Shown here: in pieces, positions 17,238 through 26,220 of the stretch
Layout of the letters: each line of letters starts with the position of its first letter
Numbering within the stretch: position 1 is the stretch's first letter
Assembly (NCBI GenBank): GCA_016710595.1
Contig: JADJVM010000009.1
Location: 74,569-138,568, forward strand
Length of the DNA stretch: 64,000 bases
Reading direction: 5' to 3'
Origin: Niastella sp.
Lineage (GTDB): Bacteria > Bacteroidota > Bacteroidia > Chitinophagales > Chitinophagaceae
Made by a program: the position numbers and the translations under genes
The notes under the pieces: generated by a model
What the model was told of the DNA's origin: nothing
Database searches by the model: none
The model's input: the letters and a program-made list of their open reading frames with translations, nothing else

Positions 17238-19901
17238 ATGAGTACGATAAAACCTTTCCTTCGCCTGAGTGGCCTGGAACCATTAATTGTAAGGCCAGAA
17301 ACAAACTTTGTAAATATTGGCGAACGAACCAATGTAACAGGAAGTAAAAAATTTGCACGCCTGGTAAGAGAAGCAAATTACGAAGAAGCCTTAAGCGTGG
17401 CTCGTCAGCAAGTAGAAAATGGCGCCCAGGTAATAGATGTAAATATGGACGATGCCCTGCTGGATGGCGTAACCGCAATGACCACTTTTTTAAACCTGGT
17501 ACAAGCCGAGCCTGATATTGCTAAGATCCCCATCATGATAGATAGCAGTAAATTTGAAATACTGGAGGCCGGTTTAAAATGTGTACAGGGAAAATGCATT
17601 GTAAATTCTATCTCCATGAAAGAAGGAGAAGAAAAATTTATAGAACAGGCTTTTATTTGTAAAAGTTTTGGAGCTGCCGTAATTGTAATGGCTTTTGATG
17701 AACAGGGTCAGGCAGATACCAAAGAAAGAAAAGTAGAGATCTGCAAGCGTGCTTATGAAATCCTTACCAAACAAGTTGGCTTCAATCCACAGGACATTAT
17801 TTTTGATCCCAATATTTTTGCCATTGCAACGGGCATCGAAGAACACAATAATTATGCAGTAGATTTTATAGAAGCCACTAAAGAAATTAAAAGACTAATG
17901 CCATTGGCGAAAATAAGTGGCGGGGTGAGTAATGTATCCTTTTCATTTAGGGGTAATGATCATGTACGGGAAGCCATACACAGTGTATTTTTATTACACG
18001 CCATCAAAGCGGGTATGGATATGGGTATTGTAAATGCCGGACAATTGGTGGTGTACGATGAAATAGAACCGGAACTAAGGGAACTCTGCGAAAATGTGAT
18101 CATGAATAAAAATAATGATGACAATAGCGCCACCGAAAGCCTCATCAATTTTGCTGAAAAAGTAAAATCAAAAGGAAAAGAAAATATTAAAGATGAGACC
18201 TGGCGCCTGGGAACCGTAGAAGAACGCCTTACCCATTCATTGGTAAATGGCATCACCGATTATATTGATATTGATACCGAAGAAGCCCGCCTAAAATATC
18301 CCAGGCCGCTGCAAGTTATTGAAGGCCCGCTGATGGATGGGATGAATGTGGTAGGTGATTTATTTGGCGCCGGAAAAATGTTTTTACCACAAGTGGTGAA
18401 AAGCGCAAGGGTTATGAAAAAAAGCGTAGCCTGGTTACAACCTTATATTGAAGCAGAAAAAAAAGAAGCCAGTAATGCACCGCTCGTATTATTGGCAACC
18501 GTAAAAGGAGATGTGCATGATATTGGTAAAAATATAGTAGGTGTAGTGCTAGGCTGCAATGGGTATAGTGTGAAAGATCTCGGCGTAATGGTTCCTGCCG
18601 ATAAAATATTAGATGAAGCCATTGCACACAACGCAGCCATCATAGGCTTATCCGGCCTTATTACGCCATCGCTTGATGAAATGGTGCATGTGGCCGACGA
18701 AATGAAAAGAAGAAACATGACCCTTCCCTTGCTCATAGGGGGCGCCACTACCAGCCGTACCCATACCGCTGTAAGGATTGCTCCTAAATACGATAATGGT
18801 GTAGTGCATGTATTAGATGCCAGCAGGAGTGTAACGGTAGTAAGTAATTTACTGAATGAACAAAAGAAACCATTTTTAGAAAATATAGAGGTTGAATACG
18901 AAAAAGTAAGGGAACAGTTCCTTAAAAAAAGAGGCACCAAGCCTCTCATAACTTATGAGGAAGCATTAAAGATTAAAGAAAATTTTGATTGGGCAAATTA
19001 CAAACCCACAAAGCCACGGGTAAATGGAGTAAAAGTTTTTAAAAATGTTGACCTGGCAGCTATTGCCAAGTTTATTGACTGGGGGCCATTTTTTATAGGC
19101 TGGGAAATGCCAGGCCATTTTCCCGCAGTATTAGATGATCAAAAATTTGGTACCGAAGCAAGAAGGCTACATACCGATGCACTTGCATTGGTTGATAAAA
19201 TTGTAGCGGGAAAATGGTTCCGTGCCGATGCCGTTGTAGGATACTGGCCAGCCAATACGAATAATAAAGATACCATTACTGTGCAGCTGGAAAGTGGCCC
19301 CGTAGCATTAGAAAGCCTTCGCCAACAATTAAAAAAAGCAGCCAACCAACCCAGTTTTTCTTTGGCAGATTTTGTAAGACCTGCTGAATTTGGAACTGAT
19401 TATATGGGCGCTTTTGCTGTAACCATCCATGGCGCACAAGAGCATATCCTTCGTTTTGCAAATGAAAATGATGAGTTCAATAAAATCATGGTTCAGATTT
19501 TGGCCGATCGTTTCGTAGAAGCTTTTGCAGAATATATGCATCATGAAACCAGGAAAGAACTATGGGGTTATAGTGCCGATGAAACACTGAGCAATGATGA
19601 GATCATTAAAGAAAAATATACCGGTATCCGCCCGGCACCGGGTTATCCTGCCTGCCCCGATCATACCGAGAAAAGAAAGTTGTTTAAAATGCTGAACGTA
19701 ACAGAAAATATTGGCATTGAACTTACAGAAAGTCTTGCCATGACGCCCCCGGCTTCAGTTTGCGGATGGTATTTTGCACATCCCGGCAGCCATTATTTTG
19801 GTGTGGGCCGTATTAGTAAAGATCAGTTGGAAGATTTTGCAACACGCAAAGGAATGACAATTGATGAAGCTACAAAATGGCTAAGCCCAATCCTTGATTA
19901 A
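17238..19901 (+). CDS. metH: Methionine synthase, folate/cobalamin/AdoMet modules (split MetH)
   Basis: An 887-residue protein with the remaining MetH modules in order: pterin-binding barrel (IGERTNVTGSKKF near the start), cobalamin cap, B12-binding Rossmann domain with the axial histidine in DVHDIGKNIVG, and the AdoMet reactivation domain with RPAPGYPACPDHTEK. Together with the upstream 332-residue protein this gives 1219 residues, the usual MetH length, so the gene is divided rather than truncated. ATG 17238 was chosen over the upstream in-frame TTG at 17211. Confidence 0.95.
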   Translation: MSTIKPFLRLSGLEPLIVRPETNFVNIGERTNVTGSKKFARLVREANYEEALSVARQQVENGAQVIDVNMDDALLDGVTAMTTFLNLVQAEPDIAKIPIMIDSSKFEILEAGLKCVQGKCIVNSISMKEGEEKFIEQAFICKSFGAAVIVMAFDEQGQADTKERKVEICKRAYEILTKQVGFNPQDIIFDPNIFAIATGIEEHNNYAVDFIEATKEIKRLMPLAKISGGVSNVSFSFRGNDHVREAIHSVFLLHAIKAGMDMGIVNAGQLVVYDEIEPELRELCENVIMNKNNDDNSATESLINFAEKVKSKGKENIKDETWRLGTVEERLTHSLVNGITDYIDIDTEEARLKYPRPLQVIEGPLMDGMNVVGDLFGAGKMFLPQVVKSARVMKKSVAWLQPYIEAEKKEASNAPLVLLATVKGDVHDIGKNIVGVVLGCNGYSVKDLGVMVPADKILDEAIAHNAAIIGLSGLITPSLDEMVHVADEMKRRNMTLPLLIGGATTSRTHTAVRIAPKYDNGVVHVLDASRSVTVVSNLLNEQKKPFLENIEVEYEKVREQFLKKRGTKPLITYEEALKIKENFDWANYKPTKPRVNGVKVFKNVDLAAIAKFIDWGPFFIGWEMPGHFPAVLDDQKFGTEARRLHTDALALVDKIVAGKWFRADAVVGYWPANTNNKDTITVQLESGPVALESLRQQLKKAANQPSFSLADFVRPAEFGTDYMGAFAVTIHGAQEHILRFANENDEFNKIMVQILADRFVEAFAEYMHHETRKELWGYSADETLSNDEIIKEKYTGIRPAPGYPACPDHTEKRKLFKMLNVTENIGIELTESLAMTPPASVCGWYFAHPGSHYFGVGRISKDQLEDFATRKGMTIDEATKWLSPILD

Positions 19902-19986
19902 TATAAACTGCATTGCCTTTCCCATAAAACCATTTTGCTTTACACAGGCTATCCGGTAAATTGCAGTTTTAATTTAAAGCAACAAG

Positions 19987-20751
19987 ATGCGCATCATTTC
20001 TTATAATGTTAATGGCATTCGTGCCGCTATAAAAAAGGGTTTAATAGATTTTTTAAAAACAAACCCGGCAGATATTATATGCCTTCAGGAAACAAAAGCC
20101 ACAAGCCAGGATGTAGATATGAAACCATTTGAAGCATTGGGTTTTCAGCATCATTGGTTTAGTGCACAAAAAAAAGGATATAGCGGTGTAGCAGTATTTA
20201 CCAAAATAAAACCTACCTCAGTAAAAATAGGAACAGGCCATGAATTGAGTGATTTTGAGGGCCGGGTAATTGAGTTACAATTTGGTGATATTAAACTCAT
20301 CAATGCCTACTTCCCTTCCGGCACATCGGGCAGCGAACGGCAAACTTATAAATACCAATGGCTACATGAAATACAGGAATACCTTCAAAAATTAAAAATA
20401 AAAAATCCTAAAATAATATTATGTGGCGATTATAATATTGCGCATAAAGAAATTGACATTCATGACCCAAAGGGAAATAAAAACGCATCCGGGTTTTTAC
20501 CCGAAGAACGGGAATGGCTCACTCGTTTTTTTGAAAGTGGATGGATAGATAGTTTTCGGTTTGTAAACCATGATCCACATCATTACACCTGGTGGAGCCA
20601 GCGTTTCCCCAGTGTACGGCTTAATAATAAAGGATGGCGGATAGATTATATTGCCGTAACCGAAGCCCTAAGAAACGATATAAAAGCCGCCGCCATTTAT
20701 CCCGATATAAAACAAAGCGATCATTGCCCCATTTACCTGGAAATTAAATAA
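19987..20751 (+). CDS. xth: Exodeoxyribonuclease III (AP endonuclease)
   Basis: A 254-residue protein of the ExoIII/APE1 family. Motifs seen are YNVNGIRAA, CLQETKA (metal Glu), GDYNIAH, and the C-terminal WRIDYIAVTEAL with SDHCPIYLE (catalytic Asp-His). It cleaves abasic sites and removes 3' blocks in base excision repair. The next gene, a DUF4286 protein, follows after 6 bp and is likely in the same transcript. Confidence 0.96.
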   Translation: MRIISYNVNGIRAAIKKGLIDFLKTNPADIICLQETKATSQDVDMKPFEALGFQHHWFSAQKKGYSGVAVFTKIKPTSVKIGTGHELSDFEGRVIELQFGDIKLINAYFPSGTSGSERQTYKYQWLHEIQEYLQKLKIKNPKIILCGDYNIAHKEIDIHDPKGNKNASGFLPEEREWLTRFFESGWIDSFRFVNHDPHHYTWWSQRFPSVRLNNKGWRIDYIAVTEALRNDIKAAAIYPDIKQSDHCPIYLEIK

Positions 20752-20757
20752 AAAACT

Positions 20758-21066
20758 ATGTCATTTATCTATAACGTTACTATAAAAGTTACCCCCCATA
20801 TTCATGAAGACTGGATACAATGGTTAAAAGAAGAGCATGTACCCGAGGTAACCAGTACGGGCTGTTTTGAAAAAGCCATTATTGTACGCTTGCTGGAGAC
20901 TGACGATTCAGAAGGGCCTACGTATGCGGTTCAGTATTTTGTAAATAGTAAGGCTGATTATAATCGTTATATTGAACTTCATGCAGCCCGTATGCGCCAA
21001 AAATCATTTGATAAATGGGGCAATCAGTTCCTGGCATTTAGGAGCATTATGGAGATTGTGAACTAA
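20758..21066 (+). CDS. DUF4286 family protein
   Basis: A 102-residue alpha/beta protein, ferredoxin-like in pattern (FIYNVTIKVTPHIHEDW, ATGCF-like TSTGCFEKAI, YAVQYFVNSKADYNRYI). It matches the widespread Bacteroidota DUF4286 family, whose role is unknown. It follows xth by 6 bp, so it is probably expressed with this DNA repair gene. Confidence 0.8.
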   Translation: MSFIYNVTIKVTPHIHEDWIQWLKEEHVPEVTSTGCFEKAIIVRLLETDDSEGPTYAVQYFVNSKADYNRYIELHAARMRQKSFDKWGNQFLAFRSIMEIVN

Positions 21067-21299
21067 TTGTGCAAAACAAAAAAAGGGTTTGCAAAACAAA
21101 ACAAAAAGGTTTGTATATTCCCTGAAAACCGCTACCACAAAGGATTTTAAGCACAACAAGCGGAAAGCCGCTACCACACTCACTTTCAGCCATTATCACC
21201 CATCCTGATTTTTATGAGATGCTCAATAGCATCTTTCAAAATCCAGTAAAAACAGGCGTCTCAGCCACCCAATCGTATTTTTACGTTTATAAAAAATAT
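21067..21299. other. Non-coding gap upstream of HU
   Basis: No gene is seen. The gap contains A-rich runs, an 11-base direct repeat CCGCTACCACA at 21129-21139 and 21168-21178, and a small hairpin AGATGCT/AGCATCT around 21214-21233 that could end the xth transcript weakly. Confidence 0.4.
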
Positions 21300-21329
21300 T
21301 TTGCTGAATGTAAAAAGCATCTATATTTG
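21300..21329 (+). promoter_or_regulatory. Promoter of the HU gene
   Basis: TTTG at 21300-21303 and TATATTTG at 21322-21329, 18 bp apart, match the Bacteroidota -33/-7 elements. They lie 29 bases upstream of the HU start codon, leaving a short leader. Confidence 0.75.
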
Positions 21330-21358
21330 TCTCTCTTAAAAAAATTAAAAATAGTATT

Positions 21359-21628
21359 ATGAACAAAGCAGAACTTATTTCAAAAATTGCTGATGATGCA
21401 GGCGTAACAAAAACACAAGCAAATGCAGCTTTAGATTCTTTTGTAGAAGCCGTAACAAAAACATTAAAATCTGGTAACAAAGTTACTTTAGTTGGATTTG
21501 GTACTTTCTCAGTTTCTAAAAGAGCCGCTCGCAATGGCCGCAACCCACAAACTGGAGCGGTTATTAAAATTAAAGCTAAAAAAGTAGCTAAGTTTAAAGC
21601 AGGCAAAGAGCTTTCAGCTAAAATCTAA
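21359..21628 (+). CDS. hup: HU-family DNA-binding protein
   Basis: An 89-residue histone-like protein with the HU body (MNKAELISKIADDAGVTKTQ) and the DNA-arm region GFGTFSVSKRAARNGRNPQTG. It bends and compacts DNA as a dimer. It has a strong promoter and its own terminator, so it is probably a highly expressed single-gene unit. Confidence 0.95.
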   Translation: MNKAELISKIADDAGVTKTQANAALDSFVEAVTKTLKSGNKVTLVGFGTFSVSKRAARNGRNPQTGAVIKIKAKKVAKFKAGKELSAKI

Positions 21629-21647
21629 ACGATTAAGAAAAAAATTG

Positions 21648-21679
21648 AAAGCAAGATGCGTCTGTATCTTGCTTTTTTT
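21648..21679 (+). terminator. Terminator of the HU gene
   Basis: A 10-bp stem AAAGCAAGAT/ATCTTGCTTT with an eight-base loop is followed by a run of T. It lies 20 bp past the HU stop. Confidence 0.85.
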
Positions 21680-21712
21680 GTAACTTTTGTACATCATAAA
21701 AATTATAACCTC

Positions 21713-21835
21713 ATGGGACGTGGAGATATTAAAACAAAGAAAGGAAAAATAGCTTCCGGTTCTTTTGGCAAAAGCAGGCCCGCAAAGCCCGCCGCAAAAA
21801 AAACAGCTACTAAAAAAGCTGCTACTAAAAAATAA
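21713..21835 (+). CDS. 30S ribosomal protein THX-type (S31/Thx)
   Basis: A 40-residue protein beginning MGRGDIKTKKGKIASGSFGK, followed by a Lys/Ala-rich tail. The start matches the Bacteroidota THX family (MGKGDxKTxxGKI-xGxxGxxRP), a small very basic protein of the 30S head. The tail (AKKTATKKAATKK) is longer and more histone-like than usual. A TAACTTTTG-like -7 element about 30 bases upstream could drive it separately from HU. It is too short for many gene callers. Confidence 0.85.
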   Translation: MGRGDIKTKKGKIASGSFGKSRPAKPAAKKTATKKAATKK

Positions 21836-21849
21836 TGTGCTGATGCATG

Positions 21850-21897
21850 ATAAGCCGGGAGCCTGGTAATTTTTAAGAATCCATACGCCCGGCTTAT
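21850..21897. terminator. Bidirectional terminator between THX and the acyl-CoA dehydrogenase gene
   Basis: A perfect 10-bp stem ATAAGCCGGG/CCCGGCTTAT with a 28-base loop lies between convergent genes, with a T-run on the plus-strand side. Confidence 0.65.
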
Positions 21898-21900
21898 TTT

Positions 21901-23688
21901 TTAGAAACAATATTTATTCTCTGCAATCATCTTATCTGCAATCCTGCGCCTTGCATTTTTACTATTAAATGGCGCTGCCTTAGTAAACCGTTTTAATCCC
22001 AGCAACATCATCCTTTGTTCATCTCCTTCGGCAAATGCATTGATGGCATCTTTCCCAAATTTATTTACCGCATCTAATGCATCATTCAAATAACAACGCA
22101 TAATATCGGCTTGTAACAAGTATTCAGTTTCTCCTTTTTCTGCTACCAGTTTCATTACCCGAAGTAATGCACTTTCTGCATTAAAAGTAAGGATTGCCAT
22201 ATCTGCAATATTCATCAATATCTCCTGTTCATCCTGCAGGCTCATCATTAATTTCTGAACCGCCGCCCCTGCAGTCATTAGGATTGCTTTTTTCATATTT
22301 GCAATTGCCTTTTTTTCTACAGCAAATGCGGTTTCATCTTCATTTCCAAAATCGGGGATGCTCATCAATTCTTTACTTACTGCCATAGCCGGCCCCATCA
22401 GGTCTAGTTTACCTTTCATCGCCCTTTTTAACATCATATCTACAATGAGCAACCGGTTTATTTCATTGGTACCTTCGTAAATACGGTTTATCCTGCTATC
22501 CCGGTATGCCCGGCTTATCATATATTCATCGCTATATCCGTTGCCGCCATGAATTTGTACGCCTTCATCTACTACATAATCCAGCACTTCACTGCCATCC
22601 ACTTTTAACATGGCACATTCAATAGCATATTCTTCAGCGGCTCCCAGTAACGCTTCATTAAAGGGTGACCCATTGGCCCTGAGTTCTGTTTCTTTATCTT
22701 CTATCCACTTAGCCGTACGGTACAAAGCGCTTTCACTTACCCAAATACGGATCGCCATTTGTGCCAACTTATATTTTATGGCGCCAAAATTTGCAATGGC
22801 TGTCTTGAATTGTTCCCGGGTTTTTGCATATTGTATGCAAATATCCATGCTCATTTTTGCACCTCCTAATGCAGCCGCACATAATTTTAAACGCCCAATG
22901 TTTAAAATATTAAAAGCAATAATGTGGCCTTTACCTGCTTCGCCTAATAAATTTTCTACAGGCACTTTACAATCCTGGAAATATAATTGTACGGTACTGG
23001 ATCCCTTAATTCCCATTTTATGTTCTTCCGGTCCTTGTGTAAAACCTTCCATGCCACGCTCTACAATAAAAGCCGAAAATTTATCGCCATCAATTTTTGC
23101 AAACACAGTATATACATCTGCAAAACCGCCATTTGTGATCCAGCATTTTTGACCATTCAGGATATAATATTTTCCATCTTCACTTAATTTGGCCGTGGTT
23201 TTGGCGCTTAATGCATCACTTCCACTGTTGGGTTCGGTAAGGCCATACGAACCTTTCCATTCTCCCGAAGCCAGCTTAGGAATATATTTTTTCTTTTGCG
23301 CTTCGGTACCAAAATATAAAATAGGTAAGGTGCCAATACCAGTATGCGCCGCTACCGCTACACTAAATGAAAAGCCGCCACCCAACCCTTCATTAACTAA
23401 AGTAGATGTAATAAAATCTTTTCCCAGCCCTCCTAAATCTTCCGGTATGGCCACACCGAGTAAGCCCTGTTCGCCTGCTTTCTCCATTAACGAAGGCATC
23501 AGGCCCGCTTCCATTTTATCTATCTTGTCTATCTGCGGTAGCACCTCAGCATTTAAGAATTGGATACACATATCGTTTACCATGCGTTGCTCTTCATTAA
23601 ATTCTTCTGGTATGTACGTTTGTTGCGTAGTACTTTCTTTTATAAGCCACTCACCTCCTTTAAGGGTTTGTGAAATTGTATTTTCCAT
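21901..23688 (-). CDS. Acyl-CoA dehydrogenase
   Basis: A 595-residue FAD enzyme of fatty-acid beta-oxidation type. The N-terminal, middle (GLTEPNSGSD, CWITNGGFAD) and C-terminal helical ACAD domains are visible, with the catalytic glutamate region RIYEGTNEINRLL. An extra helical C-terminal domain of about 170 residues matches the long Bacteroidota subtype. It lies 29 bp downstream of a MarR regulator and is probably controlled by it. Confidence 0.94.
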   Translation of the reverse strand: MENTISQTLKGGEWLIKESTTQQTYIPEEFNEEQRMVNDMCIQFLNAEVLPQIDKIDKMEAGLMPSLMEKAGEQGLLGVAIPEDLGGLGKDFITSTLVNEGLGGGFSFSVAVAAHTGIGTLPILYFGTEAQKKKYIPKLASGEWKGSYGLTEPNSGSDALSAKTTAKLSEDGKYYILNGQKCWITNGGFADVYTVFAKIDGDKFSAFIVERGMEGFTQGPEEHKMGIKGSSTVQLYFQDCKVPVENLLGEAGKGHIIAFNILNIGRLKLCAAALGGAKMSMDICIQYAKTREQFKTAIANFGAIKYKLAQMAIRIWVSESALYRTAKWIEDKETELRANGSPFNEALLGAAEEYAIECAMLKVDGSEVLDYVVDEGVQIHGGNGYSDEYMISRAYRDSRINRIYEGTNEINRLLIVDMMLKRAMKGKLDLMGPAMAVSKELMSIPDFGNEDETAFAVEKKAIANMKKAILMTAGAAVQKLMMSLQDEQEILMNIADMAILTFNAESALLRVMKLVAEKGETEYLLQADIMRCYLNDALDAVNKFGKDAINAFAEGDEQRMMLLGLKRFTKAAPFNSKNARRRIADKMIAENKYCF

Positions 23689-23717
23689 GATGATTATTTT
23701 AAGCGATTTTTAAACCA

Positions 23718-24161
23718 TTATTTTTTTAAATTTTCATATACTTGTTGTAAAACTTCTTTTGCAATTTCTACCTGGCCATTGGTTACACCCACCAACGCTT
23801 CGTTTAGCGTTTGATTGGCGAGTTGCATACTCTGCTCCTGTAACTTTAGTGCTTCCGGGGTTAAGTAAATCATATTAATACGGCGATCATCTTTACTGGG
23901 AACCCGCTTTACCATTTTTAATTTTTCAAGGTTATCAACCAGCCTCGTAATACTTGGCTTATCCCTAAAAGTAGATTCACATAATTGTTGCTGGCTAATG
24001 CCATCTTCTTTCCACAAATGATATAATACACTCCATTGTTCTATCGTAATATCTAAACCCGATTGCTTAAAATTTTTTTGCAATCGCCTTGCAATCGCCG
24101 TACTGGCCTTGCCTGTTATAAAACTATATAGTTCACTTTTTTTAAATTGGTTGTTTGGCAT
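23718..24161 (-). CDS. MarR-family transcriptional regulator
   Basis: A 147-residue winged-helix protein. Helices ITIEQWSVLYHLW and QQLCESTFRDKPSITRLVDNLEK form the DNA-binding part, with the wing KRVPSKDDRRINMIYLT. It is the first gene of a two-gene unit with the acyl-CoA dehydrogenase, so it likely senses a fatty acid or CoA-related ligand and represses this operon. A palindrome overlaps the region just upstream of its start codon. Confidence 0.92.
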   Translation of the reverse strand: MPNNQFKKSELYSFITGKASTAIARRLQKNFKQSGLDITIEQWSVLYHLWKEDGISQQQLCESTFRDKPSITRLVDNLEKLKMVKRVPSKDDRRINMIYLTPEALKLQEQSMQLANQTLNEALVGVTNGQVEIAKEVLQQVYENLKK

Positions 24162-24162
24162 A

Positions 24163-24180
24163 TAGTTGTTTATGCAACCA
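24163..24180. promoter_or_regulatory. Candidate MarR operator
   Basis: An imperfect palindrome ATAGTTGTTTATGCAACCAT (arms GTTG/CAAC extended to 6 of 8 matches) lies immediately upstream of the marR start codon. The GTTGC...GCAAC pattern resembles known MarR-family sites. The assignment is an inference from position and shape. Confidence 0.4.
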
Positions 24181-24298
24181 TAAAGATAGCCATAATATTG
24201 ATAGTTAAAAATTTATTTTTACGTTCCCTGTAAAAGAAGGTTCTTTGGGTAAAGCAGGCTGATCAAGTATATAAAGCCTTAATTGATAGGATACTGGT

Positions 24299-25450
24299 AT
24301 GATGATACAACAAATTATAATGATAGTAGGTACTATTTTCCTGGTAAGTTATATTTGCCTGCTTTTGTATTATTTACAGGCATGGTTAAAGGCGCCCACT
24401 TTTCTACAGGAAGATGATTTGCAACTAAATCTTCCTTTTTTAAGTATCATTATTGCTGCCCGGAATGAAGAAGACAATTTACCCGGTTTATTAACGGATT
24501 TACTGAATCAATCTTTTCAAAAAGAAAATTTTGAAGTTATTGTAGTGGATGATCATTCTACCGATAATACTGCGGGTATCATAAAAAAAAGACCTTCAGT
24601 AAAATATATTTCTCTACAAGATCACATGATTCCTGGCGAAACATTCGCCTTTAAAAAAAAGGCTATTGAAGTTGCCATTCAGCAAGCCAAAGGAGAATTA
24701 ATAATCACCACCGATGCCGATTGCAGTGTACCAAAAAACTGGCTGCAGACAATAGCCCGGTTTTACATGAAAACAGGTTCAAATTTTATTGTAATGCCCG
24801 TAAGGATGCAGCCAGGTAATTCAGCCTTAGGAATTTTTCAATCACTGGATTTTATGGTGTTGCAGGGTATTACCGGGGCAGCCGTACACAAAAAATTTCA
24901 TAGCATGTGTAATGGGGCAAACCTGGCATATACAAAAAAAGCTTTTGATCAGGTGGGTGGCTTCACCGGCATTAACCATATAGCGAGCGGTGATGATATG
25001 TTGCTAATGCATAAAATTTATAAACTGGATGCCGGGGCCGTATATTATTTAAAATCGCAGGAGGTAATGGTAAGTACACATTCAGAAAAAACAATAGGCC
25101 AATTTTTTAAACAGCGTATCCGCTGGGCAAGCAAGTCAGATCATTACCAGGATAAATCCATTTTTTTAGTATTGTTATTGGTTTATCTATTTAACTTGTA
25201 TTTACTGTTGCTGCTTATTTATTTAATCTTTCAGGGAAACCATTTTTTATGGAAGGCTTGCTTAAGTTTTGTAGCGATAAAAACAGCAGTTGAATTAATT
25301 TTCTTATACCCGGTTGCCAGGTTTTTTAATCAAAAAGTATTGTTTTTGTTTTTTCCATTAGCACAACCATTTCATATCATTTATACTGTTATAGCAGGTT
25401 TTTTGGGTAAATTTGGCAGCTATCAATGGAAAGGCAGGCAACTAAAATAA
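24299..25450 (+). CDS. Membrane-anchored family 2 glycosyltransferase
   Basis: A 383-residue GT2 enzyme: an N-terminal membrane helix, a GT-A domain with VVDDHSTDN, TTDADCSVP and the acceptor motif QRIRWASKSDHY, then three C-terminal membrane helices. This layout matches polytopic GT2 enzymes, some of which glycosylate carotenoids. The downstream neighbour, 19 bp away, is a lycopene-cyclase-like gene, so a role in carotenoid or pigment modification is likely but not proven. Confidence 0.88.
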   Translation: MMIQQIIMIVGTIFLVSYICLLLYYLQAWLKAPTFLQEDDLQLNLPFLSIIIAARNEEDNLPGLLTDLLNQSFQKENFEVIVVDDHSTDNTAGIIKKRPSVKYISLQDHMIPGETFAFKKKAIEVAIQQAKGELIITTDADCSVPKNWLQTIARFYMKTGSNFIVMPVRMQPGNSALGIFQSLDFMVLQGITGAAVHKKFHSMCNGANLAYTKKAFDQVGGFTGINHIASGDDMLLMHKIYKLDAGAVYYLKSQEVMVSTHSEKTIGQFFKQRIRWASKSDHYQDKSIFLVLLLVYLFNLYLLLLLIYLIFQGNHFLWKACLSFVAIKTAVELIFLYPVARFFNQKVLFLFFPLAQPFHIIYTVIAGFLGKFGSYQWKGRQLK

Positions 25451-25469
25451 ACAATCATCTACATTTATT

Positions 25470-26177
25470 TTGAATCCGCATTATACATACTTTTTAATAC
25501 TGGCCACTTCTATATTGGGCCCACTGGCGCTAAGCTTCGATAAAAAAGTTGCTTTTTGGAAGCAGTATCGTTATTTATTTGCCGCCATGGTTTTACCGGC
25601 GCTGTTTTATATTAGCTGGGATGCCTGGTTTACGGTACACGGTGTATGGTGGTTTAATGAAGCGTATATTACGGGTTTTAAAATAGCAGGACTGCCTATT
25701 GAGGAAATCTTATTTTTTTTTGTAGTTCCTTATTGCTGTGTTTTTATTTATGAATGTATCCGTTGTTATTTTCCGAAAATTAAAAATAATTTTTTTGCTG
25801 AAAATATTTTAAAAGGATTGGCCATTATTTTTTTGTTGCTTGGTTTTTTGTATGAAGACAAAGCATATACATTTTTCAGCTTTTTCTTTTTTGCGGTATT
25901 TGTGATATTATATTTTTTATTAAAAAAGTATTTCAGCAGTTTCAATATTACTACCTTTTTAATAGCCTGGCTTATTACTTTAATCCCTTTCTTAATTGTA
26001 AATGGTTTTTTAACCGCCCTGCCGGTAGTATTATATAATGATGCAGAAAACCTGGGTAAGCGCATTGATACCATACCTATAGAAGATATTGTGTACGGCA
26101 TGTTGCTGATCATGCTGAATATCATCTTATTTGAAAAATTAAGGGAAAAAAGAAAAAGCAAAAACATACCCGCATAA
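25470..26177 (+). CDS. Lycopene cyclase domain protein (CrtYcd-like)
   Basis: A 235-residue membrane protein with two lycopene cyclase repeats. The first repeat has SWDAWF..GVWWFNEAYITGFKIAGLPIEE-type residues (PIEE is the family hallmark) and the second has RIDTIPIEDIVYGML. It cyclises lycopene ends to beta-ionone rings. The start is TTG at 25470, since MNPHYTYFLIL is the typical N-terminus and no ATG is nearby. Seven hydrophobic segments are seen. No other carotenoid synthesis gene lies in the window. Confidence 0.9.
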   Translation: MNPHYTYFLILATSILGPLALSFDKKVAFWKQYRYLFAAMVLPALFYISWDAWFTVHGVWWFNEAYITGFKIAGLPIEEILFFFVVPYCCVFIYECIRCYFPKIKNNFFAENILKGLAIIFLLLGFLYEDKAYTFFSFFFFAVFVILYFLLKKYFSSFNITTFLIAWLITLIPFLIVNGFLTALPVVLYNDAENLGKRIDTIPIEDIVYGMLLIMLNIILFEKLREKRKSKNIPA

Positions 26178-26182
26178 AAATA

Positions 26183-26204
26183 CCCGGGCTAAGCCGGGCA
26201 TTTT
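26183..26204. terminator. Terminator between convergent genes
   Basis: A CCCGG/CCGGG stem (26183-26187 with 26194-26198) is flanked by an A-run on the left and T-runs on the right, so it can serve both strands. Confidence 0.6.
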
Positions 26205-26220
26205 ACTATGTATTTTATTT

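Noticed and set aside
21129..21178. Two 11-base direct repeats CCGCTACCACA spaced 39 bp apart
   Set aside because: Only two short copies, with no cas gene and no third unit; not a CRISPR array.
22610..23152. 180-codon plus-strand ORF opposite the acyl-CoA dehydrogenase
   Set aside because: Shadow of the real gene; composition is unlike a natural protein and no start context is seen.
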